A stretch of DNA of 64,000 nt. Origin: Gracilaria domingensis (lineage: Eukaryota > Rhodophyta > Florideophyceae > Gracilariales > Gracilariaceae). This document shows, piece after piece, positions 10,821 to 21,666 of the stretch. The translations under genes and the position numbers were made by a program. The stretch lies in NCBI GenBank assembly GCA_022539475.1, contig VCMS01000015.1:62001-126000 (forward strand), in the 5' to 3' direction. A model generated the notes under the pieces. It was not told the origin of the DNA. It saw only the letters and a program-made list of their open reading frames with translations, and did no database searches. The first letter of the stretch is position 1. The number at the start of each line of letters is the position of its first letter.

Positions 10821-11003
10821 CAGGGCCGTATTTGTGATAGCTATTTTGCCAAATAATAGAGATTGACTGACTGCTTTAGCAGAACGAATAGTCATCATCC
10901 TATTTGTTTCTTATTTTTAGAGCGTTGTGACTAGTCGAGTTGCCATTTTTGTTGACTAATGACTACTCAATTTACTATTTTGATAGTCACAAATACGCCC
11001 CTG
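10821..11003 (+). mobile_element. hAT-like MITE, short subfamily (183 bp)
   Basis: CAGGGCCGTATTTGTGATAG at the left and, inverted, CAGGGGCGTATTTGTGACTA at the right. The interior (TTATTTTTAGAGCGTTGTGA) is shared with copies at 14224, 14623 and 15118. No target duplication is visible in the flanks of this copy. Confidence 0.8.
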
Positions 11004-11326
11004 ATCTTGATGCTCGTAACAGTAGTTTCTGTCTTCTTCTTGAACACAAGATCACAAATTAAGAAACCCCCAGTGGTGGGGACCACAAATACGAAAGAGG
11101 ATTCTGCGATGAGTGCTGTTCCGTGAATACTAACCAAAACATTTTTAAATATCGGGAAGTAATAAAAAAAGGTTTAAAGGTGTAACCACGAAAATAAAAA
11201 TAATTCATAACCGAAATATAAAACCAAAAAGCTTTCAGAACTACTATACTATACTTTCCCAAATACATGACAGAACCCCAGCCAGGAGTAATAAGAAGAA
11301 CAAAAATCCATGGAACACGTACTTGC

Positions 11327-12438
11327 CTAACGTCTCCGATTATTCATCATCCTGTCACGCATCCTCCTCATTCGATCCCGCATCCTCTTGACTGCGCTGT
11401 TTTTCCTGTTGCCGTGATCAAGAACAGACCAAGTAGAGAGTCAGAATTTTGCTGCGAGCATTTTTTAGATAATACAAAAGTTCAAGGCGTCATTACTTAC
11501 AATTGCCAGGTGCGAATGTACATCACCTCGAAGTCGTCAAACGGATCATTGCGAAGGGGGTCTCCAATCCATTTGAAGTACTCTCGATCGAACTGAACAC
11601 GCATCTTCGCGTTTCGAAACTCGCCACCATGATCAAACTCTCTCACCAGCGTGTCGTTAAGATACCAACACACCTTGTCCTTGGTCCATAGTAGTCCGGT
11701 CTTGATATACTGCTGCCTGCTCAAATCTTGATCCAACACCACGGATTTCTCATTTTTATGATCGGTTTTCTGATTACCGCGTCGTCTCTCAAACGTATGT
11801 ACGTTCATGAGAAACTGATTGGCCAAAGGTAGGCGTCGGCTTCCGTCAAGGTTCGTGCTCGTGCTGTACTCAAACACGTCTATCTCACGTTCTCTTCCTC
11901 CTCGTTCCTTGAGCCAGAATGCACTAGAAAGCCCCGAGTCTCCCAGTTTAACCACGGCCTCAAAGTAACCGTACGTGATCTCTTCTTTGCTTCTCACAAA
12001 GGAGCCGGTATAGAAGCGGCGATCTGTTCTCATTCTCTCTTCGATCTCTCTTCGGTGGCTTTCACCAAACTCTGCAAGAAAGCCTGACGTGGGAGTGTTG
12101 TGCTGACGCGCCCTTAGAACCATGGACCTGCCGTCGTACGTGACATTGTTCTTATCAAACACGGCAGGGAAGCGGCCTTGCCAATGATTATCGGTTGTCC
12201 ATCGATCAAGCTGATCCATTGGAACTCTCTCGCGGGCGCTCTCTGTGTTGAACTCGGAGGAAAAATTGTATTGCTTCACCCATTGCATATTAGCCGGCGC
12301 CTGCCTCACAATATAGCTCGGTGGCGGATCTTCATGTCCACTAATAAGATCCGGAACCACAGTAACTTCTGGGAGAGTTGTTACTGGAAATTCTCTCCTA
12401 TCTCTCCATCTAGGAGGAAATGGTCGTCTTGCATTCAT
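11327..12438 (-). CDS. Glycoside hydrolase family 16 enzyme
   Basis: A 312-codon first exon (12438 down to 11501) encodes a GH16 beta-jelly-roll enzyme. The signature EIDVFE is at residues 185-190, with nucleophile E185, D187 and acid/base E190. It is preceded by GYFEAVVKLGDSGLSSAFWL and followed by the late strand motif KVCWYLNDTLVREF. GH16 enzymes cleave or transfer beta-1,3/1,4-linked glucans or galactans; in red algae, agar or carrageenan remodelling is the natural guess, but substrate is not provable here. No signal peptide is evident. The unspliced frame stops at 11497, inside a perfect donor (GTAAGT at 11500-11495). Splicing to an acceptor ending at 11406 removes 95 bases and adds 25 residues, a basic RMRDRMRRMRDRM-like tail ending at 11327, giving 338 residues. 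The intron is inferred; without it the protein is 313 residues. Confidence 0.85.
11406..11500 (-). other. Probable 95-base intron in the GH16 gene
   Basis: Consensus donor GTAAGT, possible branch site TTCTGAC, and acceptor GGCAACAG. Splicing joins codons in phase and replaces an immediate stop with an open 25-residue tail. Confidence 0.45.
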
Positions 12439-12534
12439 TGGGAGATTTAGGTGAAACTTGACGAGAAATTATGAGTTACAGCACCGCACATTGAGATGAC
12501 ACAGATTAACCGCTCATCAGAGAGGAACCAAAGG

Positions 12535-12542
12535 TTTATATA
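12535..12542 (-). promoter_or_regulatory. TATA box of the GH16 gene
   Basis: TATATAAA reads on the minus strand, 97 bases upstream of the ATG at 12438. Confidence 0.5.
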
Positions 12543-12545
12543 CTA

Positions 12546-13251
12546 ATGCATCGCGGTCATAAGGATTTGAATAAACGACGTGACTGGGCCGTGGATTGTG
12601 GTGCTAACATGCGGCAAACTGAGCTCATTTGTAATGCTCTACATGATGTGTATGGTCGAATGACCAATCTTTCATTACATTCTTGTTAAGGGACCCTGAA
12701 ACTCGATAAGTCTACAGGGTCTCTGAAGGGACATGCTGATTCTTGGGTTCCACGGTTACGCAAGTATTAACTCGGTTCCAGGAGAAATTGGAATTTTGGG
12801 CCAAATGAGCTCGAGTTTTTCCAATTCATATTGCCCTTTGTGCTGGTCTTTGTGCTCTCACGACAACTGCCTTATTACCTCGGAGGTAGAAACTAGACTT
12901 GACGAAAGTACAGTGCGTATACACCATATTTCTCCATTTGCCCCGACCAAATCAAGAAATTCAGATTCTGTCCCGAGAACAAAGCAACCGAAAAGGGCAT
13001 TCATGACGCAATACAACGGCTCTTACGTGAGCTATTCCCGGGCCGAACGCTTGGCGCATGACAATCGTTAATCGAGTAATGGGTGATGACGCACATGGAC
13101 CGCCTCATTTGAATGCTCTGCAGAGAAGACATCAAGACGCACAACAATAGGCTTTCGACATAATCTACATGTACTGCATATTGCGCATAAGCTAACTCTT
13201 GCCGTTTGGATGTCGACGTGTGGAAATAGCGGTTCCGAAGAGCGCTGGGAG
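12546..13251. other. Intergenic, no gene recognised
   Basis: The longest ORFs here (12733-13071 plus, 13001-13303 minus) show no motif and overlap on opposite strands. Probably promoter and spacer. Confidence 0.35.
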
Positions 13252-13791
13252 CAGGCCCGTATTTGTTACTAGATTTTCGAGCAAGTCCAAAAGTCAAAGT
13301 CACTCAAAAAAATTCGTAGTCAGTCACATTTTCGTTGGTTCTTTCTCTAAACGCGTTTGCTTAGAAATTAAATTGCGCTGCTCTTGGTCGGAGATATATA
13401 AGTATATATGTCAATTTCCTTAGGCTCTAAGAAGGTATATTCGTTCTAAAGAATGTTATTATCAAACTTCAAGTTTTAGAAAAGTTTTTAAAATGAGCAA
13501 AACATTGAAAAAAACAGCAAAATTAATCAATCAAAGAGATATCTTAACAAATTGATAACTATGCTTACTATTTATAGTCAAAAATAAACTTAAGACTTAA
13601 TTTGAAATCCATTTGGGCTATTATATTTCACACGTGTAGGAAAATTAGTGGTTATGAATGTGACACGTATGTTAGTGGCCACGTGTACTGTAAATGACTA
13701 AATGTGACTAGAATTTTATTGCATTTGCTAGTCAGTCAGTCACTAGTCACTTATTTTTCTATCAAGTCAGTCAGTCACAAATACGGGCCTG
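13252..13791 (+). mobile_element. hAT-like MITE, long subfamily (540 bp)
   Basis: Ends CAGGCCCGTATTTGTTACTA and, inverted, CAGGCCCGTATTTGTGACTG. Flanked by GCTGGGAG and GCTTGGAG, a 7-of-8 target site duplication. The interior is homologous to copies at 802, 6784 and 37981. No coding capacity. Confidence 0.85.
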
Positions 13792-14223
13792 GCTTGGAGC
13801 TCCGTCCCATGGGACAGAATGGCCCTTTTCGATCGCTTGTCCAACCTGCTTGTACTTTCTAGTGCGTTTTTGCGTACAACATAGCCAAGGTCTTTTGATC
13901 CCGGCTATCTTAGAGGTGACCAAGACAAACCCATATCTTACATACACATTTTCACGTCATTTTCACATTGGCTCTTCTCCTATGTCTGGACTCAAAACGC
14001 AGCAATTGCTGATTTGCACGTTGCCTGGGAAGTTCGGGAAATGGTACGAATTGCAATATAATAGATCTTCGCCACATATAACTCATAGATTCTCATAGAC
14101 ATATAGAATGTTTGTTACAGCTACATATAACAGAAAAAAAACACAATCTATTTAGATCATAAAAGAATTATCGTTTTCTAAAAGCAAATATATGGAGTCC
14201 TTTGACTGCAGTCGACATAAAAT

Positions 14224-14407
14224 CAGGGCCGTATTTGTGACTGACTATTTTGTCAAATAATAGAGATTGATTGACTACTTTAGCTGAACGAATAGTCATA
14301 ATCCTATTTGTTTCTTATTTTTAGAGCGTTGTGACTAGTCGATTTTCCTTTTTTGTTGACTAATGACTACTCAATTTACTATTTTGATAGTCACAAATAT
14401 GCCCCTG
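14224..14407 (+). mobile_element. hAT-like MITE, short subfamily, perfect 8-bp duplication
   Basis: Ends CAGGGCCGTATTTGTGACTG and, inverted, CAGGGGCATATTTGTGACTA. CATAAAAT flanks both sides exactly, an intact 8-base target duplication that fixes the element's boundaries and supports assignment to the hAT superfamily. Confidence 0.9.
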
Positions 14408-14622
14408 CATAAAATACGGGATCAGCATTAGACGACGAAGCTCATGTGGACGGTAGTTCCGAAGTACTCATCGAATCCGGGTTCCTACCTACAATTTCCA
14501 TGTTGTCATGATTCAGGTTGGAGTCATTACCATCATATTTTGCAAATATATAGCCAGATTCTTTAGCGTATAGTACCATAGAAATGCTGAGACTGAGAAA
14601 GACTGGAGCTCGGAGCGTTTTT

Positions 14623-14806
14623 CAGGGCCATACTTGTCACTGACTATTTTGCCGAATAGTGGAGATTGATTAACTACTTTAGTAGAACGACTAGTGATCA
14701 TCATATCTTTTTCTTGTTTTTAGAGCGTTGTGGCTAGTCGATTTGCCATTTTTGCTGACTACTGACTACTCAATTTACTTATTTTATAGTCACAAATATG
14801 CCGATG
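14623..14806 (+). mobile_element. hAT-like MITE, short subfamily, older copy
   Basis: CAGGGCCATACTTGTCACTG at the left and a diverged right end (CATCGGCATATTTGTGACTA, inverted). The interior matches the other short copies. The 8-base flanks no longer match, so this copy looks older than those at 14224 and 15118. Confidence 0.75.
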
Positions 14807-15117
14807 CACTTTTCCTTCGGCTTGGAAGGAAAAACGCCAGCGCCGTTCTCTACCACATTAAATATGTGATCCTTTCATTATTCTCCCAATATCGTGCTCC
14901 CAGTTTCCGTATCTGAGGATCCAATCTATCCACGAACGGGGAACCTTTCTATACCAACGAATGATTATTGCACCAGCGGCGTAGAAACGTATTCTAATGT
15001 GCCTTAAAAGCTGTTTCCCTTTCTCTCGAACGTTGTTTTGTACTTCTCGGGCCTAACGTAGCTCTTTTGGAACGCATTAGCAGTAGCCTATTACCTTCGA
15101 AGGTAATGTAACCCTCC

Positions 15118-15301
15118 CAGGGGCGTATTTCTGACTACGAAAATAGTAAATTTAGTAGTCTCTAGTCAACAAAAATGGCAAATCGACTAGTCACAACCCT
15201 CTAAAAACAAGAAAAAAATATGATGATCACTAGTCGTTCTGGTAAAGTAGTCAATCAATCTCTATTATTTGGCAAAATATTCAGTCACAAATACGGCCCC
15301 G
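15118..15301 (-). mobile_element. hAT-like MITE, short subfamily, perfect 8-bp duplication
   Basis: Inverted relative to the copies at 10821, 14224 and 14623. It is flanked on both sides by AACCCTCC (15110-15117 and 15302-15309), a perfect 8-base duplication. Third short copy within 1.1 kb. Confidence 0.9.
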
Positions 15302-16639
15302 AACCCTCCAGGTCATCATTTGACTTTTGGTACAGAGACTCATGAACTTCCTAGGATAGAATTAAACTTATCTTCTTCTGAATCTTTTAGGAAATGCGGA
15401 AGGGCTATAAACGCCCCTTCGTACTCAGATGGTGCCTAATATTCTAAATGGATAAGTGTTATTTCGTTTAGTTAGTAACTATATTGCGTCTTTGCATTTG
15501 TAGCCTTTTTTTAGAAGGTTGAAAACTTCATATGATCGGTCGCAAAAATCCACCGTAATGTCTTGGCAAAAAATATCTTACGGGCACCTCCTTTGAACTA
15601 TTATCGATTAATATCCCATATGCAGGATAGTGTATTTGAGTAATTGATTACTACGTTTGCGTTTCTATGCCTTACAACAACCTTACGTGCTTGCCCGTCT
15701 TATGAGAGCACTGCCTTACGTAGAGAGTAACTTACTACCGTTCGTATTACCTCCGCTGTAAAGTACAATCGAATACTGAGTCCCCGAGGCACTAGTGTAA
15801 TCAACAAGCTTTACTAGAGCTCTGGTTCGAATATCGCTGTCGATGTAAAGAAATGATGCTGAACAACATTTTGTTTCAAACCGGAATTTGTCCGCTGGGT
15901 TTTGTTCGAGTGACTACGAACGTCTCCCGCAAAACTCGGGCTTGTTTTCGGAGTATCCGATCATCTTCTGTTCGTAACTTTCCTCCCAATGCATTCTAAG
16001 AAGTCTATAGGTTTGAATTTGCTGACGAATATATATGTTGAACCCCGGAATTTGCGTGTAGCTGCAATTCGTTTCTACTTTTCGTTTTCTGTTTTATGAT
16101 GATCAGAAAATAATGTTTTTGTTCTTTTTTTTCCTTATTCAAGGATGTTTTGCTGGTAGGTGCCGAACATATGAATACTACTAGCATAATAGTAACACAT
16201 GACGATCATATGTGTGTGGATTTAAGCACGTGTACATGTACGGGGATTTTCTGTACTTGAAATTAATTCTACTGGCCGTTCACGTGTCGCACTTGGCGCG
16301 CGATGAAAGTTGGAGAAAGTTAGAAAGCAACAGACGCCTTAAAACAATTGTTAAGTCATCTCTACACCCAGGGAGATGCAGGAAAGCCAATTGTTGCGCA
16401 CTTTACAGTAGATAGTCAAAGTTGTCAGTAGGTAGTTACAATTTTACATTCATTAACGATATTATACACCAACTATGCATTTGCAGACTAGTTCTGCAGT
16501 TAGTAAATATCTCTGATTTTGCTATCATCGATATTAAGTTAATGAAAAATTCAGAAATATAACTGAAAGTGCAGTACTCTCCTGAATTGCTCAGTTTATT
16601 TCAGTATACTATATGATCTCACGGTGGGAGCGTTTCTTT
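15302..16639. other. AT-rich intergenic, no gene recognised
   Basis: No ORF above about 70 codons on either strand and no recognised repeat. The right part leads into the 3' end of the Harbinger-like remnant. Confidence 0.4.
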
Positions 16640-17960
16640 TTAGCTCTCACCAAAACGGTTAAACGTCTGATTTAAAGGGCGTCGTTTGTTTTGACGGTAT
16701 TTCTGCTGCGCTTTGTGCCATTTCTCACACATAAACTCTCCAATATGACGCAGGCGATTTTCTACGGGCTGAAAATATTTTCTATCGTCGTCTGTAAAGG
16801 ATTCATTTGATATGCAAATTGGTTAGAGCCATTTTAAAAGTGAATAATTTTTTGTAATTTTTTTCCGACAAGCGATACCTTGTATCGAACAATGAACACA
16901 TATTACAAAAACGATAGAACTAGTTCCCCACAATAATACTTATCGGAGGAAACACCCCTAATTCTGAGTTTTTCTTCTGCACTAAGTAGCTGCTTTTGCG
17001 GTCTTTTTTGTAGAATAAATTAAACGCACATGACCCTCAACCCCTTGATATCCTTTGTCAGCTAGTACTGCCCACGGATTTTTTTACGTCGAACACAATT
17101 CTCCAATATCAACAATTGATTTTTGGTTGTCTCTTTTTTCCAGCGCCAGATTATTAAAGTTTAAATTTTCATAAAAATTACGCACATCCGATTTAGATAC
17201 GGCAAAATCAATGGAACAATTAATGGCAAAACCATTTGATAAAACTAAAATTTCTGTCTTAAATCCATGTAGCTTATGTTTGCCACTGAAATATATTTTC
17301 CCTTCCTGCGAATTTTTCGACGGGCAATTCGAATGATGAAAAAAAAAAATCTGTGGCGTATCCTGCATACGCGAAAATTTTGCTTTTCTTCCATCGCACG
17401 AGAAAGTATATATTTTAGTTCATATTTAAAAACAAAACATGGCACCATTTCATGAGAGAGAAATAAAAAAAATTTCGTGATCATCCGCTCGAAAAAGTAC
17501 CTTTAATGCGAAGCATATGCGCCAAAAATTCCCGCTGCTGGCCATGGCGCATCTTTGTGAGAGCCATAGAAAGTACGTCTTTTGGCGCATGTGCGCAACG
17601 GCTGCCTCTTCATACATCCCAGTTCGTCTTCATAAAACTTTCCAATTTCCCCCAAATTCGTTGGAATTCATGAGCTTCAGAATTTGTCATATTCCGAATG
17701 CTCTCTGTGTTATCCTCGGAATAAAAGGAATGATAAATACGGTAGTTTGAATCATTCTTCAAATCGGAATCATCAACATCTGGAGTAGTGAAAATTTTTT
17801 CTAGCTCTAAGCGCTGCTCTAGTCGTGCGTTAGAGAGCAGTTCGAGAGCGTTGCTGGTATCATCACGCGCTAAGGAAGGCGGGGTAGACATTTTGCGGAC
17901 GGCGGCTGCGCAAGACTGAAAAGCTGCAAAACTACTGAGTAACCTAAAATATTTACTCAT
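16640..17960 (-). pseudogene. Harbinger-like DDE transposase, decayed
   Basis: The minus strand carries the pieces of one DDE_Tnp_4 (PIF/Harbinger) transposase in order but in several frames. They are: an N-terminal acidic/helical region (ATG at 17960; residues to FQRIWGKLESFMKTNWDV); GQQREFLAHMLRIKGT; FERMITKFFLFLSHEMVPCF; RAMEEKQNFRV; GKIYFSGKHKLHGFKTE; the second-Asp motif VLADKGYQG; and the tail ENIFSPVENRLRHIGEFMCE to a stop at 16640. At least four frame changes and several stops are present, so it is dead. It is related to, but not a close copy of, the transposase at 35484, with which it shares SGKHKL-G and DKGY-G. Confidence 0.75.
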
Positions 17961-18146
17961 ATGTGTGTCGTTCCACTCTTATTACTATTTATTGCGAATA
18001 CGCGGAACTGGAGAAAGACGCAAAATACTGTTCCTGGACCGATGTGGGCGTCGAAACGACTTGCCTAAACCATGTCTAACGCAACAAGAAAATAATTTAC
18101 ACGACTCAAATTGGCACAAGCGTTGCGGAGATATGCCCGAAACAAC

Positions 18147-19946
18147 TTAAGGCCCTTCGGTCCAATTAGCTCCGCTATCGAAATAAGAAGAGCGAAGCTC
18201 CGCGTTGTGCGGAGAGTAGCGAACCAGTATATTCTTAACGAGATAACTCTCTCTATTCCCCTCCTTAGGCGACGGTAAGTCTATAAGTTTTGCAAGAGTG
18301 CATTTAAAATCGCGCAAGCTAGAGTGCGACGAAGCAGTTCGGATAGCTTCGAGCGTAGTTCCTGTCTTCAACAGCTTAACTTTTGACCCCTGGCAACTGT
18401 TCGAGAACGCTTTTATAGTGACCAACTCAGGATCGTCTACAGAAAACTCAAATACATGGTACTTTGTAATCCGAAAAGAAGTCGGAACATTAAAGAAACC
18501 ACAGAAAAAGTCCTTCTAGTTAGTCCAATCAATACTATTCCCGCAAACGACGTGATTCATAGACGAACTTTTATCAATCGCCTTCATCATGTGGGACGGA
18601 GAGAAAACATTTCGCTGCTTCAAACGCCTCTTCACCAATCCAAAAGAACCGTCACAGACGTTCTTCGTGTGACCAGCAATCAAAAACTGCAGTACAATAG
18701 AATCCTCATATCCCATAATCACTCTCCATAGAAGATAAAAAAGAACATATCGATTTTTGTTCTGTCCGCTGCAGTTGTCAGCGTGAAGTCGAATGCTTCG
18801 AACTGAATACCTGAGTTCCTTGTAAACCCTTATCGTATTGCATAGCATAGAGCATACTTCATTCGCAGTCTTATGGCCTGGCCAACGGCCTTCGGGAAGC
18901 CCGTAGATATCCGTGATTCCAGTATTGCTGACATGACAGCCGAAAAAGTCAAACTTCAGCCCTGTAACAAAATGCAATTGGCCTGGCTGCCGAAGTAAGT
19001 ATGGTAAAAGAACCTTCTCGGCGAAATCAAATACGATGTGGAGAGGGCTCTGCTGATCGTGGGCGGCTGCTTGGACGGTCTTATAATTTTTAAATTCGTG
19101 CGCTGCCTCTGCTCGATGCTTCATCCTAGCCTCGAGCAATGCTCTCCGGGTCGTTATGTTTGAAACAACGTTAGCTTCATTCTGCAGAGTCATACATGTA
19201 TCACAGAAACCGCTACCCGATTTCATTATCCTTAAAGTTGGCATATGCTCAGGCCATACTTTTCGGAACGCGTTCTGGGTTAAAGGACATTGGAGTTTGC
19301 TTTGAGAACATGTAGTCGTTTCGAAATGCGCATCCATCACCGCTTTCCATTCTTGTTGGTAGCCGTCGTATACTGCTGCAATTGTTGTAGCGCTCGGTAG
19401 CAACATTAGGGGCATGTCCTCCCTAGAGCCGCTTCCTGTGGAACATGCCATCGCGTTTACATCGGAGTACCTTTGAAGAAAATAAAGAGCAATGAGAGAC
19501 TGCACAGAAAGTGAACCTCTTCTTCTTCTGTTTTCATACGTTCTGTGCACCAGAAAGTCGCTCGAAGTCACCACACGGTTGCTGTAGTCACTCACGGTCT
19601 TTGGGTGCATCTAAACTATGGCAGCGAACGCATTGTTACATAACGAGATACCTCGTATTGCGTACCTTGTGGAACCTCTTCCAGGTTTTTTGCCTGCACT
19701 GCGGGAGCGTTTTCGGCACTGCGCGTACGAGGCGGGCGTGACCATTAGCTCGTTAGCTGCGTCTGGCGGTGCGAATAGTGCTAAGAGAATGCAACGAACT
19801 GCATGAGTTCGTTCGGTTTCACTCATTAAAGAGAAAGAGTGAGAGAGATAGCGATCTCCTTCAAAGCCGCAGCGCGTTAAACATCGACAACGATCCATGA
19901 AAGACTGGAAGGTCGCATCTGCGTACTGCTTTCGTTGCTGTGGCAA
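18147..19946 (-). pseudogene. DUF7869-like transposon-derived protein, one frame with two in-frame stops
   Basis: From 19946 to 18147 a single reading frame of about 600 codons is broken only by TAG at 19611-19613 and TAG at 18516-18518. The N-terminal part has cysteines and a basic stretch (KRSRSAGKKPGRGSTRY) followed by ISLCNNAFAAI. The middle has paired cysteines (GSGFCDTCMTLQNE) and the hallmark RLHADNCSGQNKNRYVLFYL, then IAGHTKNVCDGSFGLVKRRL. The C-terminus has ESYLVKNILVRYSP and SSYFDSG. The family is known from transposon-rich genomes of algae, oomycetes and animals. The D-N-GQNKN motif suggests an RNase H-like nuclease fold (inference). The frame stays open to about 20010 without an ATG, so the true start may lie in an upstream exon. 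Confidence 0.7.
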
Positions 19947-21666
19947 CCGATCTAATACGGATGTAGAGTGAAAGTCATCGTCGCTAACATAGAGCTGAGC
20001 GGATTGGAGCCGTCCCTCTTCGTCGGATCCGTTTCAGTCTCGTGGTTCTGAGTATTCTTCCTGGTTAGCAGTGGCGAGATCTGTAGCTTGGAGCGATTCG
20101 ATATCGCAGAGGGAGTGACTTACATCCATGTCAACGAGGAGATGCTTTTTGGTGCAGATGGTGCCTCAAAAGGTCCCGAATACGTGTACCGGGCGGCGAT
20201 GTGGTATCTCTTTGCACTTGTAACTCCAGAATGGAGTGCATTTATTTTTGGAGCAAGAAAACTCGCATTTGACGGTTGGTTCCATTTCTTCTTTCCTGGA
20301 CATCCATTTAATTTCATTTTCTGCTGGTTAGATGCCATTTAATGAGAGCTTTCGGGCGATGTGGGCAGCTTCTGGTACCGTAAATTTGCAACAAGGAGTT
20401 TTAAAAGTGGAACCGTACACATATACACTTAATAAATCAACGAACATTTAATCTTCTTAGTCTTATAAATTGTTACTGACTCGCTGCTTTGTAGAAAAAG
20501 AGACTGCATTGGTCAAAGTACGACAGCAAGATAGTTTACAACTGTGTTTTTGTTGATATTCTTCATAAAAATAATATGTAACTTAGTATTTCACCTTGCA
20601 ACAACAATGCTTTAAGGTAACTGAGATGGAGGTCTACTAGAGCGTGAATGCTATATAGCAATATATAATGGCTGCGTTCATTTGTTTTGATGGCGTCTGC
20701 AAGTAGGGCATTGCTGTAACAGTACAAAAATGTACTACGTTAAAGTAGTTCTGCACGTTTAGGTCATTCGCTTACAATATAAGCTTGGTAAGAATCTTTC
20801 GTTATCACGAGCTTTCAAGTCTCAAATTTTGCGTTTTGGTCGTGATTATTTGGAGAAAACTTCAGGTTGCTATAAAAAGAGAGACGGAAAGTCTAGACAG
20901 AAACCTTTATATAACGCTGAAGAGCAGAAAATGTACTAGAGATATAGCAGAAACTATGTGTAAAATCTACTTAAATAAAACTTCTTATGGCGTAGCACCA
21001 AGTGATATTTCTCCTAAAGTGGGCTACTTTTTTAGACTTACAATAGCGAAAAAACGTTTTGTGTTTAAAAGTTCTCAACATTCTTTGTATGCCTCAACAC
21101 ATTACCTCAAGATCCCTAACGCTACCTCTAAACTAACCTTCTTGTCGTATCGACGAGGGACTTTATCTCTTAATGCGTTTTACGTTTTTCTCAACATGAT
21201 AAAAATTTCAACTTGTTCTCATAGTGAGGATTTCCAACCTACTTGTAAGTTTATGATGGAACATGTATACTGTCGCCTCTCGTTGCCAACGTGGACACCC
21301 CGAGGCAATTATTTACTTCAAACGCGCAGCGAGAACAGTATATGCCCCATGTTCAGGACGCATCACATTTTAAAACCTCGTGTAGTAATCGATCACTATT
21401 TTGCACAAATTGTGTTTTCCAGCATCTCCCGGTGGCCGTAAATAAAGTGGGCCAAATTATATCTGCTCTCTTTCTCAGCGTCGTCCACATCCATTATAGT
21501 GTAGCCCGCAAGTTTCAAGGTACCTACATATTTGAGGTACGAGCAAATATAACGTGGGCCACTTCAAAGAAATCACACAGAAATAGTAGGGCCAAAACCG
21601 CCTTTACTGCAGCGCTGCTGGTACTCCTGCGCTAGCACTTGCGACCGGTTCCTCCGCATCCGATCT
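19947..21666. other. Intergenic with one long unassigned ORF
   Basis: Contains an open frame at 20785-21441 (218 codons from TTG; first ATG about 58 codons in). It has no recognised motif and a composition close to the AT-rich background, and I do not call it a gene. A shorter ORF at 20088-20342 is also unassigned. Confidence 0.3.

Noticed and set aside
20785-21441. 218-codon ORF as a gene
   Set aside because: It begins with TTG, the first ATG is deep inside, composition matches the AT-rich surroundings, and no motif or promoter was seen.
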